Assembly (NCBI GenBank): GCA_041879425.1
Contig: CP090854.1
Location: forward strand, 2,666,001 to 2,730,000
Length of the DNA stretch: 64,000 bases
DNA from: Vibrio pomeroyi
Lineage (GTDB): Bacteria > Pseudomonadota > Gammaproteobacteria > Enterobacterales > Vibrionaceae
Reading direction: 5' to 3'
Both the position numbers and the translations under genes were made by a program. The notes below the pieces were generated by a model that saw only the letters and a list, made by a program, of their open reading frames with translations, was not told where the DNA came from and did no database searches. Positions 23,919-34,433 of this stretch are shown here, one piece after another; positions within the stretch are counted from its first letter, which is position 1; each line of letters starts with the position of its first letter.

Positions 23919-24703
23919 TGCTTGAGTTTCTTCTACCTTCTATTCTTGCAGGCTTAGGCATTGCTCTTATTGCTGGCCCACTGGGTTCGTTCGTGGTGTG
24001 GCGCAAGATGGCTTACTTTGGTGACACGCTTGCACACGCCTCTCTAATGGGCTTAGCGCTTGGCTTCCTGTTCAACATTAACTTGTACTTTGCGTTACTG
24101 ATCTGTTGTTTGATGCTGGCTGTGTTGCTCGTGACATTGCAAAAACAAAAGCTAGTCGCGACCGATACCCTACTCGGTATTTTGGCGCACAGTGCGCTAT
24201 CACTCGGTTTGGTTGCTGTCAGCTTCTTAGATAATGTGCGCGTTGATCTGATGAGCTACCTATTTGGTGACTTGCTGGCGGTATCTCCGACTGATTTAGT
24301 ATTCATCTATGCGGGTGCTGCTGTGATAGGGCTGGTACTGGCTATCTTTTGGCGACCACTATTATCAACAACCGTTAACGAAGATCTCGCGGCTGTTGAC
24401 GGCATCAACATCGATTTAATGCGTCTGATTTTGATGCTGCTTGTTGGTATCGTGATTGCTGTCGGTATGAAGTTTGTGGGTGCGTTGATCATGACATCGC
24501 TACTGATTATTCCTGCAGCAACGGCAAGGAAGTTCTCCAATACACCTGAGCAGATGGCATTCCTCGCATCGATTATTGGCTCTATCTCTGTATTCGGTGG
24601 ATTAAGCTTGTCTTGGTTCTATGACACGCCTGCAGGCCCTTCTGTGGTTATCAGTGCAGCTGCGATGTTTATGCTATCTCAAATGGTGAAGACCCGAGCG
24701 TAG
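23918..24703 (+). CDS. znuB: Zinc ABC transporter permease ZnuB
   Basis: A 261-residue ABC-3 family membrane subunit with about eight hydrophobic helices: LLPSILAGLGIALIAGPLGS at the N-terminus, then MAYFGDTLAHASLMGLALG (conserved family segment), DTLLGILAHSALSLGLVAVS and LIMTSLLIIPAATARKFS. It forms the Zn(II) channel with ZnuC. Translationally coupled to znuC. A terminator follows at 24741. Confidence 0.97.
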   Translation: MLEFLLPSILAGLGIALIAGPLGSFVVWRKMAYFGDTLAHASLMGLALGFLFNINLYFALLICCLMLAVLLVTLQKQKLVATDTLLGILAHSALSLGLVAVSFLDNVRVDLMSYLFGDLLAVSPTDLVFIYAGAAVIGLVLAIFWRPLLSTTVNEDLAAVDGINIDLMRLILMLLVGIVIAVGMKFVGALIMTSLLIIPAATARKFSNTPEQMAFLASIIGSISVFGGLSLSWFYDTPAGPSVVISAAAMFMLSQMVKTRA

Positions 24704-24709
24704 TCATAC

Positions 24710-24726
24710 GATTCGTATCTCGTATC
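24710..24726. repeat. Short heptamer remnant (ATTCGT ATCTCGT ATC)
   Basis: About 2.4 units of the ATCTCGT-type heptamer, located between the znuB stop codon and its terminator, the same relative place as the argS array. Confidence 0.55.
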
Positions 24727-24740
24727 ATTGAAAACATACA

Positions 24741-24771
24741 AAAAAGGCTTGGTCAGTGACCAAGCCTTTTT
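24741..24771. terminator. Bidirectional terminator between znuB and sucD
   Basis: Perfect 15-bp stem AAAAAGGCTTGGTCA / TGACCAAGCCTTTTT serving the convergent genes. Confidence 0.93.
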
Positions 24772-24817
24772 AATATCGTTCAGTTAACTTCTATCTCATT
24801 CGATAAAAGTTAGCTGA

Positions 24818-25690
24818 TTACCAACCTGTGATTTCACGTAGGCCTTTACCGATGTCAGCAAGAGACTTAACTGTCTTAACGCCTGCTGCTTCTAGTGCCG
24901 CGAATTTATCTTCAGCAGTGCCTTTACCGCCAGAGATGATTGCGCCTGCGTGGCCCATACGTTTACCCGGAGGAGCAGTAACACCAGCGATGTAAGAAAC
25001 AACTGGTTTAGTTACGTTCGCTTTGATGAACTCAGCCGCTTCTTCTTCCGCAGTACCACCGATTTCACCAATCATTACGATTGCTTCAGTCTCTGGGTCT
25101 TCTTGGAAAAGTTTTAGGATATCAATGAAGTTTGAACCTGGGATTGGGTCACCACCGATACCAACACATGTAGACTGACCAAAGCCTTCATCTGTTGTTT
25201 GCTTAACTGCTTCGTATGTCAGAGTACCTGAACGAGATACGATACCTACTTTACCCTTCTTGTGGATATGACCAGGCATGATACCAATCTTACACTCGTC
25301 TGGAGTGATAAGACCTGGACAGTTAGGACCGATCATGCGAACGCCAGTTTCTTCTAGCTTCACTTTAACGTCGATCATGTCTGTTGTAGGGATACCTTCA
25401 GTGATCGTTACAATCAGTTCGATACCTGCATCAATCGCTTCTAGGATTGCATCTTTACAGAAAGGAGCTGGTACGTAGATAACTGTTGCTGTTGCGCCAG
25501 TTACTTCTACTGCTTCACGTACTGTGTTGAATACTGGAAGGCCTAGGTGAGTTTGACCACCTTTACCAGGTGAAACACCACCAACCATTTGCGTACCGTA
25601 TGCGATAGCTTGGTCTGAGTGGAATGTACCTTGACCGCCAGTGAAACCCTGACAGATTACTTTAGTGTCTTTGTTAATTAATACAGACAT
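24818..25690 (-). CDS. sucD: Succinyl-CoA synthetase alpha subunit
   Basis: Catalyses succinyl-CoA + ADP/GDP + Pi to succinate + NTP + CoA with SucC. The 290-residue protein has the Rossmann CoA-binding motif [13 protein letters not shown], the GPNCPGLI segment and the active-site phosphohistidine in [18 protein letters not shown]. Last gene of the sdh-suc cluster; its ATG overlaps the sucC stop codon by one base (TAATG). Confidence 0.98.
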   Translation of the reverse strand: MSVLINKDTKVICQGFTGGQGTFHSDQAIAYGTQMVGGVSPGKGGQTHLGLPVFNTVREAVEVTGATATVIYVPAPFCKDAILEAIDAGIELIVTITEGIPTTDMIDVKVKLEETGVRMIGPNCPGLITPDECKIGIMPGHIHKKGKVGIVSRSGTLTYEAVKQTTDEGFGQSTCVGIGGDPIPGSNFIDILKLFQEDPETEAIVMIGEIGGTAEEEAAEFIKANVTKPVVSYIAGVTAPPGKRMGHAGAIISGGKGTAEDKFAALEAAGVKTVKSLADIGKGLREITGW

Positions 25691-26856
25691 TATTTAGCCT
25701 CCGCAGCAGCAACAACTTTCTGAGCAGCATCTGTTAGAGATTCAGCTGCAATGATATCAACATCAGAATTAGCAAGTACTTCGCGACCTAGGTCTGCGTT
25801 AGTACCTTCTAGACGAACAACTACAGGAACTGTTACGCCAACTTCTTTAACCGCACCGATAATACCTTCAGCGATCATGTCACAACGAACGATGCCACCG
25901 AAGATGTTTACTAGTACAGCTTTAACATTGTCATCAGAAAGGATGATCTTGAATGCTTCAGCTACACGTTCTTTTGTCGCGCCGCCGCCTACATCAAGGA
26001 AGTTTGCTGGCTTACCGCCGTGTAGGTTTACGATATCCATCGTACCCATCGCAAGGCCTGCACCGTTAACCATACAGCCAACGTTGCCATCTAGTGCTAC
26101 GTAGTTCAGTTCCCACTGTGCTGCGTGTGCTTCGCGCTCATCTTCTTGAGATGGATCGTGCATTTCACGTAGTTTAGGCTGACGGTACATCGCATTTGAG
26201 TCGATGTTGATCTTGCCGTCTAGACAAAGCAGGTTGCCTTCGCCAGTAATTACAAGCGGGTTGATTTCTAGTAGAGCTAGGTCGTACTGAGAGAACATTT
26301 GGCCAAGACCCATGAAGATCTTAACGAACTGTTTAATTTGATCGCCAACTAGACCAAGTTTGAACGCAAGTTCACGGCCTTGGTAAGCTTGAGGGCCCAC
26401 TAGAGGATCGATCGCTGATTGGTGAATCAACTCTGGAGTTTCTTCAGCGATTTTCTCAATGTCCACACCGCCTTCAGTTGACGCCATGAATACAATTTTG
26501 CGCGTTGCACGGTCAACAACAGCACCTAGGTAAAGCTCGTTAGCAATGTTCGATGCTTCTTCAACTAGGATCTTTGTTACAGGCTGACCATTAGCGTCTG
26601 TTTGGTAAGTTACTAGTTTTTTGCCTAGCCACTTTTGTGCAAACTCTTTAACGCCTTCTTTCGTGTCATGTAGCTCTACGCCACCCGCTTTACCGCGGCC
26701 ACCAGCGTGTACTTGACACTTAACGACTTTCTTGGCTGTACTGATACGACCTGCAGCTTCGAAAGCTTCTTGTGCAGTATCACATGCGAAACCTTCTGGT
26801 ACAGGCAAACCGAATTCTGCAAACAGCTGTTTGGCTTGGTATTCATGCAAATTCAT
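25690..26856 (-). CDS. sucC: Succinyl-CoA synthetase beta subunit (ADP-forming)
   Basis: A 388-residue ATP-grasp subunit starting [20 protein letters not shown]. Features include the nucleotide-binding [29 protein letters not shown] and the CoA ligase domain [18 protein letters not shown] plus [10 protein letters not shown]. Length equals E. coli SucC (388). Separated from sucB by 206 bases, more than elsewhere in the cluster, so an extra promoter or processing site is possible. Confidence 0.98.
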   Translation of the reverse strand: MNLHEYQAKQLFAEFGLPVPEGFACDTAQEAFEAAGRISTAKKVVKCQVHAGGRGKAGGVELHDTKEGVKEFAQKWLGKKLVTYQTDANGQPVTKILVEEASNIANELYLGAVVDRATRKIVFMASTEGGVDIEKIAEETPELIHQSAIDPLVGPQAYQGRELAFKLGLVGDQIKQFVKIFMGLGQMFSQYDLALLEINPLVITGEGNLLCLDGKINIDSNAMYRQPKLREMHDPSQEDEREAHAAQWELNYVALDGNVGCMVNGAGLAMGTMDIVNLHGGKPANFLDVGGGATKERVAEAFKIILSDDNVKAVLVNIFGGIVRCDMIAEGIIGAVKEVGVTVPVVVRLEGTNADLGREVLANSDVDIIAAESLTDAAQKVVAAAEAK

Positions 26857-27062
26857 TTTGATATTCCGTTTATTTTCCCTTAAGGGATTATTATTTCCAT
26901 AACGACACAGTTTCCTGTGTTACGTCTGTAGGGTCTTCTCAAATAAACTGCTGTCCATTTTCTAATGGCTTTACAGTTCAAGTGAAGGCCAGACGTTGAG
27001 CAGCCTAGCCTTTGAAACTTTTTACGTCTAGCTAACTGGGCTAACTAGACGTTTTAGCGATA
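26857..27062 (-). other. sucB-sucC intercistronic region with hairpin
   Basis: Contains an 8-bp stem ACGTCTAG / CTAGACGT (27024-27052). On the minus strand it is followed by A, not T, so it is not a classical terminator for sucB; a processing or stability element is possible. No gene is seen. Confidence 0.5.
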
Positions 27063-28271
27063 CTAAACGTCTAATAGCAGACGTGCAGGATCTTCTAGTA
27101 ACTCTTTGATGGTCACTAGGAAGCCAACTGATTCACGGCCATCGATTAGACGGTGGTCGTAAGAAAGCGCTAGGTACATCATTGGTAGAATCTCTACCTT
27201 GCCGTCAACAGCCATTGGACGATCTTGGATTTTGTGCATACCCAGGATTGCCGCTTGAGGCGGGTTGATGATTGGCGTAGACATTAGAGAACCAAATACA
27301 CCACCGTTTGTGATAGTGAAGTTACCGCCCATCAGCTCATCAACAGTTAGCTTGCCGTCGCGGCCTTTGATTGCTAGCTCTTTGATGCCTTTTTCGATGT
27401 CAGCGAAACCTAGTGTGTCACAGTCTTTCAGTACTGGAGTTACTAGACCACGTGGCGTTGATACTGCCATGCTGATGTCGAAGTAGTTGTGGTAAACGAT
27501 ATCTGTACCGTCGATAGAAGCGTTCACTTCTGGGAAACGTTTTAGCGCTTCTGTTACTGCTTTCACGTAGAAAGACATGAAGCCAAGACGCGTGTCGTGA
27601 CGCTTCTCGAATTGGTCTTTGTACTGCTTACGAAGGTCCATGATTGGCTTCATGTTCACTTCGTTGAAAGTAGTCAGCATTGCTGTGCTGTTCTTCGCTT
27701 CTAGAAGACGATTTGCAACTGTCTTACGTAGGCGAGTCATAGGCACGCGTTTTTGGCTACGAGCTGCTGCTGGCGCTTCAACTGCTGGTGCAGATGCTGC
27801 TGCCGGAGCCGCTTTTGCTGCTGCTAGGTGTGCGTCGATGTCTTCACGAGTAATACGACCACCAACACCAGTGCCTTTAACGTCAGCTGGTTGTAGGTTG
27901 TGCTCTGCAAGCAAGCGACGAACAGCTGGGCTTAGTGCGTCGTTGCTCTCTTCTGTAAGAGCCGCTTTGTGGCGCTTATCAGGAGAAGCTTCTGTATCTT
28001 CAGTTGTATCTTTCGTTGGTTCACCAGCGACAGCACCCGGCTTGATTTTAGCCAGAAGCTGTTTAGAAAGTACTGTAGCACCTTCTTCTTCGATGATAGC
28101 TTCCAGAACACCCGCTTCAGGAGCCGGTACTTCTAGAACTACTTTATCTGTTTCGATATCTACAATGACTTCATCACGTGCAACCGCTTCGCCCGGTTTT
28201 TTGTGCCAAGTAGCAACTGTTGCATCAGCCACAGATTCAGGTAAATCTGGAACCAGAATTTCAATTGTCAT
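27063..28271 (-). CDS. sucB: Dihydrolipoyllysine succinyltransferase (2-oxoglutarate dehydrogenase E2)
   Basis: Core E2 of the 2-oxoglutarate dehydrogenase complex, 402 residues. One lipoyl domain (residues 1-76; lipoylated lysine in [10 protein letters not shown]), an Ala/Pro linker, a peripheral-subunit-binding domain ([20 protein letters not shown]), another Ala/Pro-rich linker and the catalytic domain with [12 protein letters not shown] near the end (His/Asp active site). It follows sucA by 21 bases. Transfers the succinyl group from E1 to CoA. Confidence 0.98.
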   Translation of the reverse strand: MTIEILVPDLPESVADATVATWHKKPGEAVARDEVIVDIETDKVVLEVPAPEAGVLEAIIEEEGATVLSKQLLAKIKPGAVAGEPTKDTTEDTEASPDKRHKAALTEESNDALSPAVRRLLAEHNLQPADVKGTGVGGRITREDIDAHLAAAKAAPAAASAPAVEAPAAARSQKRVPMTRLRKTVANRLLEAKNSTAMLTTFNEVNMKPIMDLRKQYKDQFEKRHDTRLGFMSFYVKAVTEALKRFPEVNASIDGTDIVYHNYFDISMAVSTPRGLVTPVLKDCDTLGFADIEKGIKELAIKGRDGKLTVDELMGGNFTITNGGVFGSLMSTPIINPPQAAILGMHKIQDRPMAVDGKVEILPMMYLALSYDHRLIDGRESVGFLVTIKELLEDPARLLLDV

Positions 28272-28292
28272 GTGCGTATTTTCCTTTTACTT

Positions 28293-31109
28293 CTAGTTCT
28301 TAAGTAGGGTCAAAGCGTCGTCAACTAACGCTTTTTGTTGTTTCAAGTGTACCGACATATAGCCAACAGCTGGTGATGCTGATGCAGGACGACCTGCGTA
28401 TTGAATATCAGCACCCACTGGGATAGCAGCTCGGAAATTATGTTGGCTACTGTACCAAGCACCTTGGTTTTGTGGCTCTTCTTGACACCAAACGTAATCG
28501 ACTACATTCGTGTACTGTGCAATTGCAGCTCTCACGTCCTCGTAAGGGAACGGGTAAAGTTGCTCAATACGCACAATAGCGACATCGTCTTGCTCGTTCT
28601 TACGTCTTTGGTCAAGCAGGTCAAAGTAAACCTTACCTGAACAGAACACGACGCGTTTTACGTTCTCAGGAGCCAGATCATCAATTTCTGCGATAGCTGG
28701 TTGGAACGTACCTTCTGCCAAATCTTCAAGAGAAGAAGTACACAGAGGATGACGAAGCAATGACTTAGGTGACATTACGATCAGAGGACGACGCATTGGT
28801 CGAACAACCTGACGGCGAATCATGTGGTAAACCTGAGCCGGTGTTGAAGGAACAACAACCTGCATGTTTTGTTCAGCACATAACTGAAGGTAACGCTCAA
28901 GACGTGCAGAAGAGTGCTCTGGGCCTTGACCTTCATAACCGTGAGGAAGCAGCATAGTTAGACCACATAGACGTGCCCACTTTTGCTCACCTGACGAAAT
29001 AAATTGGTCGATAACAACTTGTGCACCGTTTGCGAAGTCACCAAATTGTGCTTCCCAAAGGGTTAGACCGCTTGGCTCTGCTGTTGCGTAACCATACTCA
29101 AATGCCAGTACCGCTTCTTCAGACAATACCGAGTCAAACACTTGGAATGGCCCTTGCTTGTCATGGATGTTCGCAAGAGGAACATACGTGCTTGCATCTG
29201 ATTGGTTATGCAGTACTGAGTGACGGTGGAAGAACGTACCACGACCAGAATCTTGGCCAGAGATACGAATACGCTTACCGTCATCAACCAGTGTTGCGTA
29301 AGCCAGAGTTTCAGCCATACCCCAATCGACTTGTTTCTCACCATTCACCATGGCAGTACGATCGTTGTACAGTTTATTGACTCGGCTTTGCAGCTTATGG
29401 CTGTCTGGGTATTGGCAAAGTTTGGTACCAAGCTCTTTCAGGCGCTCGATATCAATCTTGTTATCCCATTCGATGTTCCAGTCGTGACCTAGGTAAGGAG
29501 ACCAGTCCACAGAGTGTAGTGCCATTGGGCGCCACTCTTTAACCACAACTTCACCGTGATCAAGTGCATCACGATATTCGTTAACTAGTTGAGTTGCTGT
29601 ATCAATACCAAACTCACCGCGCTCCATTAGCACGTCAGCGTAAAGCTTACGTGGTGTTGGGTGCTTCTTGATTTTTTGGTACATCAGAGGCTGTGTTGCA
29701 TTCGGCTCATCGGCTTCGTTGTGACCGTGGCGACGGTAACAAACCAAATCAATAACAACATCACGCTTAAACGTATTACGGTAATCCAATGCAAGACGCG
29801 CAACGAACGCAACCGCTTCTGGATCATCAGAGTTAACGTGGAAAATCGGAGCCTGAACCATCTTCGCGATATCAGTACAGTACATCGTAGAACGAGTATC
29901 GCGTGGGTTAGACGTTGTAAAACCGACTTGGTTGTTTACAACGATACGAACCGTACCACCTACACAGAAACCACGAGCTTGAGACATGTTGAACGTCTCT
30001 TGTACTACACCCTGACCAGCGATAGCTGAGTCACCGTGGATAGTAATTGGAAGTACACGGCTACCATCACTATCACCAAGGCGATCTTGACGTGCTCGTA
30101 CTGAACCGATAACTACCGGGTTTACGATTTCTAAGTGAGATGGGTTAAATGCAAGTGCTAAGTGGACGTTGCCGCCTGGCGTTGCGAAGTCAGCAGAGAA
30201 GCCTTGGTGGTATTTCACATCACCAGTACCCCACGTGTCATCGTGCTTGCCCGCAAATTCGTCAAACAGGTCTTGTGGCTTTTTACCAAGCACGTTGACC
30301 AACATGTTTAGACGACCACGGTGAGCCATACCAACAACAACTTCACGCATGCCTTGTCCGCCAGCATGACGAATAATTTCTTTCGTCATTGGGATAAGCG
30401 CATCACCACCTTCCAATGAGAAGCGTTTTGCGCCTGGGAATTTCGCACCAAGATAGCGCTCAAGACCTTCAGCTGCAGTTAGCTCTTCTAGGAAAGCTTG
30501 CTTTTCTTCTTTATTGAAAGAGGGTTGACCAGATACAGACTCTAAACGTTGTTGAATCCAACGCTTTTGCTCTGTATTTGTCATGTGCATGTATTCAGCA
30601 CCAATAGAACCACAATAAGTCTGCTTTAGAGATTTGTATAAATCTTTAAGTACCATCGTCTCTTGGCCAATCGCGTAAGAGCCGACGTTAAACGTCTCAT
30701 TGAGGTCATCTTCGGTAAGAGTGTGGAAAGAAGGATCCAGCTCTTCAACTGTATCTCTTTTCCATAAACCTAGGGGGTCTAGATTTGCTGATTGATGCCC
30801 TCGGAATCGATAAGCATTAATTAGTTGCAGAACCTTTACTTGTTTCGCATCGACATCTGGATCACTAACTTGGACACTGTAATGCTTTGTTTCTTGAGCG
30901 AGTCGACGGAAGTATTCACGAACACGAGAGTGTGGTTGTTCCACTGTCTCTGAAGCTTGCACAGGCAGTTCTTCAAAAACACTTCTCCATTCGTCACTTA
31001 CCGAATCTGGGTCACTTAGATACAGTTCATAGAGTTCTTCTACGTACGTTGCATTGGCGCCAGCCAAGTGTGAAGACTCGAGCCATGCCTTCATCACGCC
31101 GTTGTGCAT
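28293..31109 (-). CDS. sucA: 2-oxoglutarate dehydrogenase E1 component
   Basis: Thiamine-diphosphate decarboxylase of 938 residues (E. coli 933). N-terminal E2-binding segment MKAWLESSHLAGANATYVEE; TPP/Mg motifs HGDSAIAGQGVVQETFN and FHVNSDDPEAV; YRRHGHNEADEPNATQPLMY; C-terminal transketolase-like half with FGDFANGAQVVIDQF and HGYEGQGPEHSSARLERYL. The first ATG (MHNGVMKAW) has AAGGGA five bases upstream. Second part of the sdh-suc cluster, 97 bases after sdhB. Confidence 0.98.
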   Translation of the reverse strand: MHNGVMKAWLESSHLAGANATYVEELYELYLSDPDSVSDEWRSVFEELPVQASETVEQPHSRVREYFRRLAQETKHYSVQVSDPDVDAKQVKVLQLINAYRFRGHQSANLDPLGLWKRDTVEELDPSFHTLTEDDLNETFNVGSYAIGQETMVLKDLYKSLKQTYCGSIGAEYMHMTNTEQKRWIQQRLESVSGQPSFNKEEKQAFLEELTAAEGLERYLGAKFPGAKRFSLEGGDALIPMTKEIIRHAGGQGMREVVVGMAHRGRLNMLVNVLGKKPQDLFDEFAGKHDDTWGTGDVKYHQGFSADFATPGGNVHLALAFNPSHLEIVNPVVIGSVRARQDRLGDSDGSRVLPITIHGDSAIAGQGVVQETFNMSQARGFCVGGTVRIVVNNQVGFTTSNPRDTRSTMYCTDIAKMVQAPIFHVNSDDPEAVAFVARLALDYRNTFKRDVVIDLVCYRRHGHNEADEPNATQPLMYQKIKKHPTPRKLYADVLMERGEFGIDTATQLVNEYRDALDHGEVVVKEWRPMALHSVDWSPYLGHDWNIEWDNKIDIERLKELGTKLCQYPDSHKLQSRVNKLYNDRTAMVNGEKQVDWGMAETLAYATLVDDGKRIRISGQDSGRGTFFHRHSVLHNQSDASTYVPLANIHDKQGPFQVFDSVLSEEAVLAFEYGYATAEPSGLTLWEAQFGDFANGAQVVIDQFISSGEQKWARLCGLTMLLPHGYEGQGPEHSSARLERYLQLCAEQNMQVVVPSTPAQVYHMIRRQVVRPMRRPLIVMSPKSLLRHPLCTSSLEDLAEGTFQPAIAEIDDLAPENVKRVVFCSGKVYFDLLDQRRKNEQDDVAIVRIEQLYPFPYEDVRAAIAQYTNVVDYVWCQEEPQNQGAWYSSQHNFRAAIPVGADIQYAGRPASASPAVGYMSVHLKQQKALVDDALTLLKN

Positions 31110-31165
31110 ATTTTCCCTTAACCAGTAGTTTTCACGTTTGCTGCGGTCTATGCCGAGCTATTAAA

Positions 31166-31194
31166 AGGCCGCCCCAAAACTTCTAGGGCGGCAA
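31166..31194 (-). terminator. Intercistronic hairpin between sdhB and sucA
   Basis: Stem GCCGCCC / GGGCGGC with an 11-base loop, then CCTTTTAATAG on the minus strand. The T-tract is short, so it may be a leaky terminator or mRNA-stability hairpin setting sdh/suc ratios. Confidence 0.55.
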
Positions 31195-31206
31195 TTTTTA
31201 TATAAC

Positions 31207-31920
31207 TTAAACCGAACGATTCACCAACATGGTCTTGATGTGACCAATAGCTTTCGTCGGATTTAATCCCTTAGGACAAACACTTACACAATTCATGATG
31301 CCATGGCAACGAAAAACGCTAAATGCATCATCAAGATCGGACAAACGTTCGTCTGTCGCTGTATCTCGGCTATCAATTAGCCAACGGTACGCTGCAAGTA
31401 GGCCTGCTGGTCCGATGAATTTGTCAGGGTTCCACCAGAACGATGGGCAAGATGTTGTACAACATGCACACATGATACATTCGTACAATCCATCTAAATG
31501 CGCGCGCTCATCAGGGCTTTGTAAGTTTTCACGTGCCGGTGGTACATTGCCATCAGACACTAAGAATGGCTTCACTTTCTCGTAGTTATCGTAGAACTGA
31601 GTCATGTCTACAATCAGGTCACGAACAACAGGCAGACCAGGCAGCGGACGAATCACAATCTTGTCTTGGCCAGAAAGCGCAGACAATGGAGTGATACAAG
31701 CCAGACCGTTTTTACCATTCATGTTCAAACCATCCGAACCACATACACCTTCACGGCATGAGCGACGGAATGAGATAGTTGGATCTTGCTCTTTCAACAG
31801 AATAAGCGCGTCCAAAAGCATCATGTCTGAACCTTCATCCACCTCTAGGGTGTATTCCTTCATGTAAGGCTTCTGGTCAACATCTGGGTTGTAACGGTAT
31901 AAAGAGAAATTCAGTTTCAT
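31207..31920 (-). CDS. sdhB: Succinate dehydrogenase iron-sulfur subunit
   Basis: Carries electrons from SdhA to quinone through three clusters. 2Fe-2S ligands in SCREGVCGSDGLNMNGKNGL-A-C; 4Fe-4S and 3Fe-4S ligands in CIMCACCTTSCPSFWW and CHGIMNCVSVCPKG. 237 residues from the ATG at 31920 (MKLNFSLYRYNPD), which has AAGGAG eight bases upstream; an ATG two codons earlier lies too close to it. Six bases plus start offset downstream of sdhA. Confidence 0.98.
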   Translation of the reverse strand: MKLNFSLYRYNPDVDQKPYMKEYTLEVDEGSDMMLLDALILLKEQDPTISFRRSCREGVCGSDGLNMNGKNGLACITPLSALSGQDKIVIRPLPGLPVVRDLIVDMTQFYDNYEKVKPFLVSDGNVPPARENLQSPDERAHLDGLYECIMCACCTTSCPSFWWNPDKFIGPAGLLAAYRWLIDSRDTATDERLSDLDDAFSVFRCHGIMNCVSVCPKGLNPTKAIGHIKTMLVNRSV

Positions 31921-31932
31921 GGTCATATCTCC

Positions 31933-33699
31933 TTAGTACGTACGTGCTTTTGGTGGGAACGCTTCACGATGGATTGGCTCCATGTTTACACCACGCTTAG
32001 TCATGCTCTCTGACTCTGGGTTGTAAAGAGAGTGGCATAGCCATTGCTCATCATCACGGTCAGGGAAATCGAATCGAGCGTGTGCGCCACGGCTCTCTGT
32101 ACGGAAGTTTGCAGCAACCGCTGTTGCGAATGCAGTTTCCATCAGGTTTTCAAGCTCTAGACACTCGATACGTTGAGTGTTGAACTCTGTCGACTTGTCA
32201 GATAGGTGTGCATTCTTCAGGCGCTCGCGAATCGCTTTAAGCTCTTCTAGGCCTTCAGCCATTGCTTTGCCTTCACGGAATACTGAGAAGTTATTCTGCA
32301 TACATTGTTGAAGATCTTTACGGATTTGCGCTGGATCTTCGCCGTCAGTACTATTTTCCCAACGGTTGTAACGTTCTAGAGAACGCTCAATATCTGCTTC
32401 AGTTGCTGGTTTCGCTTCGTCTTGCTTCTTCAGAGTCTCACCTAGGTGTAGACCTGTTGCACGACCAAATACCACCAAATCAAGTAGTGAGTTACCACCT
32501 AGACGGTTTGCACCGTGTACTGATACTGATGCGATTTCACCACAAGCAAATAGACCTTGGATTTCAACATCAGTGCCATCTTCAGTTTGCTTAATAGCTT
32601 GACCAGAAACTTGTGTTGGAACACCACCCATCATGTAGTGACATGTAGGGATTACTGGAATTGGCTCTTTTACTGGATCAACGTGAGCAAAGGTACGAGA
32701 CAATTCACATACACCAGGAAGACGAGATTCAAGTGTCTCTTTACCTAGGTGATCAAGCTTCAGCTTGATGTGTGGACCCCAAGGACCATCGCAGCCGCGA
32801 CCTTCACGGATTTCAACCATCATTGAACGAGCAACTACATCACGACCTGCTAAGTCTTTAGCATTTGGTGCGTAACGTTCCATGAAGCGTTCGCCGTCTT
32901 TATTAAGAAGGTAACCACCTTCACCACGACAACCTTCCGTTACCAATACACCTGCGCCAGCGATACCCGTTGGGTGGAACTGCCACATTTCGATGTCTTG
33001 CATTGGAACGCCAGCACGAATCGCCATGCCAACACCATCACCAGTGTTAATGTGTGCGTTAGTTGTCGAAGCGTAGATACGACCAGCACCACCAGTAGCA
33101 AGGATTGTTGCCTTCGCTTTGAAGTAGCAAACTTCGCCCGTTTCCATACAAAGCGCAGTTGTACCTAAGATTGCACCGTCTTCGTTCTTAACAAGATCCA
33201 GTGCATACCACTCAGAGAAAACCGTCGTTTTGTGCTTAATGTTTTGTTGGTAAAGCGTATGAAGCAGTGCGTGACCAGTACGGTCGGCTGCAGCTGCGGT
33301 ACGAGCCGCTTGCTCACCACCAAAGTTTTTAGATTGACCACCGAAAGGACGTTGGTAAATAGTGCCGTTCTCGAAACGAGAGAAAGGCAGGCCCATTTTT
33401 TCAAGTTCGATTACCGACTCAGGACCGTTTTTACACATGTATTCGATAGCGTCTTGGTCACCGATGTAATCAGAACCTTTAACGGTGTCGTACATGTGTT
33501 GTTCCCAATGGTCTTCGTGCGCGTTACCAAGAGCAACAGTGATGCCGCCTTGTGCTGAAACCGTATGAGAACGAGTAGGGAAAACTTTAGAAAGCAATGC
33601 ACAAGATAGGCCTTGCTCAGAAATTTGCAGTGCGGCACGCATACCTGCACCACCAGCGCCGATAACTACGGCATCAAACTCACGAACAGGAATAGTCAC
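31933..33699 (-). CDS. sdhA: Succinate dehydrogenase flavoprotein subunit
   Basis: Oxidises succinate to fumarate in the TCA cycle, membrane-associated on the cytoplasmic face. 588 residues with the FAD dinucleotide motif [14 protein letters not shown], covalent-FAD histidine in [11 protein letters not shown], active-site segment [20 protein letters not shown] and [17 protein letters not shown]. Same length as E. coli SdhA. It starts immediately after the sdhD stop codon. Confidence 0.98.
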   Translation of the reverse strand: MTIPVREFDAVVIGAGGAGMRAALQISEQGLSCALLSKVFPTRSHTVSAQGGITVALGNAHEDHWEQHMYDTVKGSDYIGDQDAIEYMCKNGPESVIELEKMGLPFSRFENGTIYQRPFGGQSKNFGGEQAARTAAAADRTGHALLHTLYQQNIKHKTTVFSEWYALDLVKNEDGAILGTTALCMETGEVCYFKAKATILATGGAGRIYASTTNAHINTGDGVGMAIRAGVPMQDIEMWQFHPTGIAGAGVLVTEGCRGEGGYLLNKDGERFMERYAPNAKDLAGRDVVARSMMVEIREGRGCDGPWGPHIKLKLDHLGKETLESRLPGVCELSRTFAHVDPVKEPIPVIPTCHYMMGGVPTQVSGQAIKQTEDGTDVEIQGLFACGEIASVSVHGANRLGGNSLLDLVVFGRATGLHLGETLKKQDEAKPATEADIERSLERYNRWENSTDGEDPAQIRKDLQQCMQNNFSVFREGKAMAEGLEELKAIRERLKNAHLSDKSTEFNTQRIECLELENLMETAFATAVAANFRTESRGAHARFDFPDRDDEQWLCHSLYNPESESMTKRGVNMEPIHREAFPPKARTY

Positions 33700-34047
33700 T
33701 TACGCACCCCACAAAATAAACAGACCAGAGAAGAAATATCCAAGAAGAACTGCAACAACACCGACTTGAAGACCAACACGCAGTTTTGCACATTTGATGT
33801 AGTCAGTTAGTACTTGCCATAGGCCGATCCACGCGTGAACCAAAACAGAAGTAAGCGCTAACATGGTGAAGACTTTAGTGAAGGTTCCACCAAAGAATTG
33901 CGTCCAAGATGCGTAAGAGATATCACCAGAGAAAGCACAGAAGCTCACTAGGTAGATAGTGTAAAGAGTCATAATGATGGCAGTTGCACGAATCAGTAGA
34001 TAATCATGAACACCATTACGACCAAAAGTAGAAACGTTGTTTACCAT
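33700..34047 (-). CDS. sdhD: Succinate dehydrogenase membrane anchor subunit SdhD
   Basis: A 115-residue protein with three membrane helices (RATAIIMTLYTIYLVSF; FTMLALTSVLVHAWIGLW region; LQVGVVAVLLGYFFSGLFIL). The LVHAWIGLWQVLTDYIK segment carries the quinone-pocket Tyr/Asp region typical of SdhD. With SdhC it binds heme b and ubiquinone. It overlaps sdhC by seven bases. Confidence 0.96.
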   Translation of the reverse strand: MVNNVSTFGRNGVHDYLLIRATAIIMTLYTIYLVSFCAFSGDISYASWTQFFGGTFTKVFTMLALTSVLVHAWIGLWQVLTDYIKCAKLRVGLQVGVVAVLLGYFFSGLFILWGA

Positions 34048-34433
34048 ACTAAGATCCCCGCTAGTAGAGACAATACCGCCGTTGCTGCGAATGCAACCTT
34101 AGCGCTCTTAGCGCCAGATTCCAGCTCTTCAAAGTGACCTAAGTCCATAAGAAGGTGACGAATACCACCAGCAATGTGGTAAGCCAAAGCGGTTAGAATG
34201 CCCCACAGAATAAACTTCACGAAGAAACCGTCGACAATGTCGCTAGCTTCCATAAAGCCTACTGGGGATGAGAGGGAAGTGGATAGTAACCAAAGCAGAA
34301 TTCCAATCGCGACAAAAGTTATCACCCCAGACACACGGTGTAGGATGGAAGCTATTGCAGTGATAGGAAAGTGGATGGTCTGTAAATCTAAATTAACAGG
34401 TCTTGTCTTTCTTTCTTTCACGGGCTTGCTCAC
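34041..34433 (-). CDS. sdhC: Succinate dehydrogenase cytochrome b556 subunit SdhC
   Basis: First gene of the sdh-suc cluster, 130 residues. N-terminal RPVNLDLQTIHFPITAIASI, family signature ILHRVSGV (quinone-site Ser/Arg) and heme-ligand region AYHIAGGIRHLLMDLGH. Three membrane helices. Divergent from gltA across a 416-base control region. Confidence 0.96.
   Translation of the reverse strand: MSKPVKERKTRPVNLDLQTIHFPITAIASILHRVSGVITFVAIGILLWLLSTSLSSPVGFMEASDIVDGFFVKFILWGILTALAYHIAGGIRHLLMDLGHFEELESGAKSAKVAFAATAVLSLLAGILVW

Noticed and set aside
18530..24703. Horizontally acquired island around the propeller regulator
   Set aside because: No tRNA, integrase, direct repeats or shift in codon use; flanking feo, znu and suc genes are ordinary Vibrio backbone.
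27024..27052. Terminator for sucB
   Set aside because: On the minus strand the stem is followed by A residues rather than a T-run.
27619..28296. 225-codon open frame antisense to sucB
   Set aside because: Shadow of a strongly conserved gene; Ser/Ala/Arg-rich translation with no ribosome site or recognisable domain.
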